Origin: Paracoccus sp. MC1862
GTDB lineage: Bacteria; Pseudomonadota; Alphaproteobacteria; Rhodobacterales; Rhodobacteraceae
DNA length: 64,000 nucleotides
Assembly: GCF_016617715.1 (NCBI RefSeq)
Contig: NZ_CP067225.1
Span: 558,001 to 622,000 of the forward strand
Direction: 5' to 3'
Made by a program: the position numbers and the translations under genes. Below the pieces are notes generated by a model, which worked only from the letters and a program-made list of their open reading frames with translations, was not told the DNA's origin and searched no databases. Positions 63,093-64,000 of the stretch are shown in pieces; positions within the stretch are counted from its first letter, which is position 1; every line of letters starts with the position of its first letter.

Positions 63093-63608
63093 ATGAACCA
63101 AACCCTGATCCTTGCCGCCGCCGTGGCGGCCCTTCCCCTTGCCGCCCCGGCCCATGAGGGCCACGACCACGGCACCACCGTCGGCAACCTGACCGTGACC
63201 GGCGCCTATGCGCGCTCGACCAACCCCAAGGTGGGCGCGGCCTTCATGGTGATCGAGAACGCGGGCAGCACGGACTGCACCCTGACCGCCGTCAGCGCCC
63301 CCGAAGTCACCGAACGGGCCGAGATGCACACCCACCGCGAGGAAAACGGCGTCATGTCGATGGTGCAGGTCGAGTCCATCACCATCCCGGCGGGTGGCAG
63401 CCATGCCCTGGAACGCGGTGCCGACCATGTGATGCTGATGGACACCGCCACTCCGCTGGCCGAAGGGGACGAGGTGGCGATGACCCTCGACTTCGGCGAT
63501 TGCGGGCAGGTGCCCCTGACGGTGAAGGTGGACAATGCGGCCGGGATGCCGGCCTCGCATGGCGGCGCGGCTGACGCGCCCGAGGCAGGGAACGGCCATA
63601 GCAACTAG
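63093..63608 (+). CDS. PCu(A)C-type periplasmic copper chaperone
   Basis: A 171-residue protein with signal peptide MNQTLILAAAVAALPLAAPA and an immediate metal-binding HEGHDHG. The cupredoxin-like PCuAC domain has VTGAYARSTNPKVGAAFMVIENAG (about 36-59), EMHTHREENGVMSMVQVESI (about 77-96) and HALERGADHVMLMD (about 103-116), in which the His and Met residues bind Cu(I). These chaperones deliver copper to cytochrome oxidase. It is probably co-expressed with the small gene upstream. A C-terminal His end (HSN) is present. Confidence 0.92.
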   Translation: MNQTLILAAAVAALPLAAPAHEGHDHGTTVGNLTVTGAYARSTNPKVGAAFMVIENAGSTDCTLTAVSAPEVTERAEMHTHREENGVMSMVQVESITIPAGGSHALERGADHVMLMDTATPLAEGDEVAMTLDFGDCGQVPLTVKVDNAAGMPASHGGAADAPEAGNGHSN

Positions 63609-63745
63609 GGCCTGTTCCTCCTCGTGAAACCATCCTCCGGGCCTTGAGCCACCCGGCAAGGGTCCGGCGGACTGTTTTCAAGCGGGAAGGGATCGGCAGG
63701 CGCAGGGCGGGTGCGGAAAATCCTGATCCGGCGGCGCAGGAAGGA

Positions 63746-64000
63746 TCATGCGCCCGGACGAAGCGGCAGGCCGCTGTCCTGATGCAGCCGCTCGACCGCC
63801 GCCTCGATGCGTGCGGCGGCGGTGTCCAGCCCGGCGTGGCTAAGGTCCGCCACCGGGATCACGCCGCGCTCGTTCTCGCCATGCCGGGCGCGGCTTTTCT
63901 CGTAGCGGGGATCGTAGTGTTCGCGCATCAGCCCCTCGGCCAGTGCCGCCCACTGGCCGCGATCCGCCATGCCGCGCCATGCCTCGATCTGCTCGGCCGG
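63746..64000 (-). CDS. mnmH: tRNA 2-selenouridine synthase MnmH, C-terminal part (partial)
   Basis: The minus-strand frame is open from the window edge to a stop at 63746. It reads EQIEAWRGMADRGQWAALAEGLMREHYDPRYEKSRARHG and then a helical tail (TAAARIEAAVERLHQD). The AEGLMREHYDPxYxxSxxR pattern is the C-terminal end of MnmH (SelU), which replaces sulfur with selenium in wobble 2-thiouridine. The rhodanese and P-loop domains lie beyond the window. Identification rests on this end only. Confidence 0.75.
   Translation of the reverse strand, partial: PAEQIEAWRGMADRGQWAALAEGLMREHYDPRYEKSRARHGENERGVIPVADLSHAGLDTAAARIEAAVERLHQDSGLPLRPGA

Overview
The window looks like chromosomal DNA of a high-GC alphaproteobacterium of the Rhodobacteraceae, most like Paracoccus or a close relative. 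This rests on protein style (FabI, SerS, RpmB, MeaB, PuuD), the GC-rich third positions and the mix of IS families. No search could be run, so genus level is an inference.

Layout. (1) Positions 1-4503 are ordinary core genome: two small unknown proteins, gpt, a LysE exporter, fabI, pdxH, a double cold-shock-domain protein, a secreted DUF192 protein and tRNA-Pro(TGG). (2) From just after the tRNA to about 50.3 kb lies an IS-riddled accessory region. It holds relics of at least a dozen insertion sequences (IS5, IS21, IS110, IS481, IS3, IS66 and ISNCY types). Only two IS110 copies and the ISNCY copy have intact transposases. Wrecked metabolic genes lie between them: acyl-CoA ligase, an unidentified transporter, thiolase, alpha/beta hydrolase, PHB depolymerase, patatin, an integrase and DnaE2. 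(3) Living modules sit in the same region: a stress-like set (DUF6481-like, DUF982, cold-shock protein); a fatty acid desaturase; a spermidine-synthase-like protein; DUF2945-DUF488; an ECF sigma/cupredoxin/secreted-protein operon with a nearby AhpD-like gene; an FMN reductase and a cysteine-synthase-like operon; a LysR-controlled dehydrogenase/transporter locus; a molybdenum hydroxylase operon; DUF2270; an outer-membrane barrel; and an RTX-repeat protein. (4) From 50.5 kb to the end the core genome resumes: urate degradation (puuD, uraH, allA), rbsK, rtcB, an AAC(3)-family acetyltransferase, serS, a thioredoxin-like protein, ada, meaB, rpmB, a PCu(A)C copper chaperone and the 3' end of mnmH.

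How genes work together. The best candidates for undescribed systems are two regulatory units read directly from the DNA. First, a LysR regulator at 37.1-38.0 kb sits between a hydroxyacid-dehydrogenase/aldehyde-dehydrogenase operon and a divergent DUF3100 two-subunit membrane operon. Both operons carry the same dyad, TTGCCC-N3-GGGCAA, which suggests one uptake-and-oxidation regulon for an unknown substrate. Second, an ECF sigma operon and an AhpD-like gene each carry the same promoter-like element, GAAC-N16-CATC(C/T)AAT, which suggests an autoregulated envelope redox or copper stress regulon. A third item is a short GC-rich palindrome of about 40 bp, found three times and each time inside a transposase gene.
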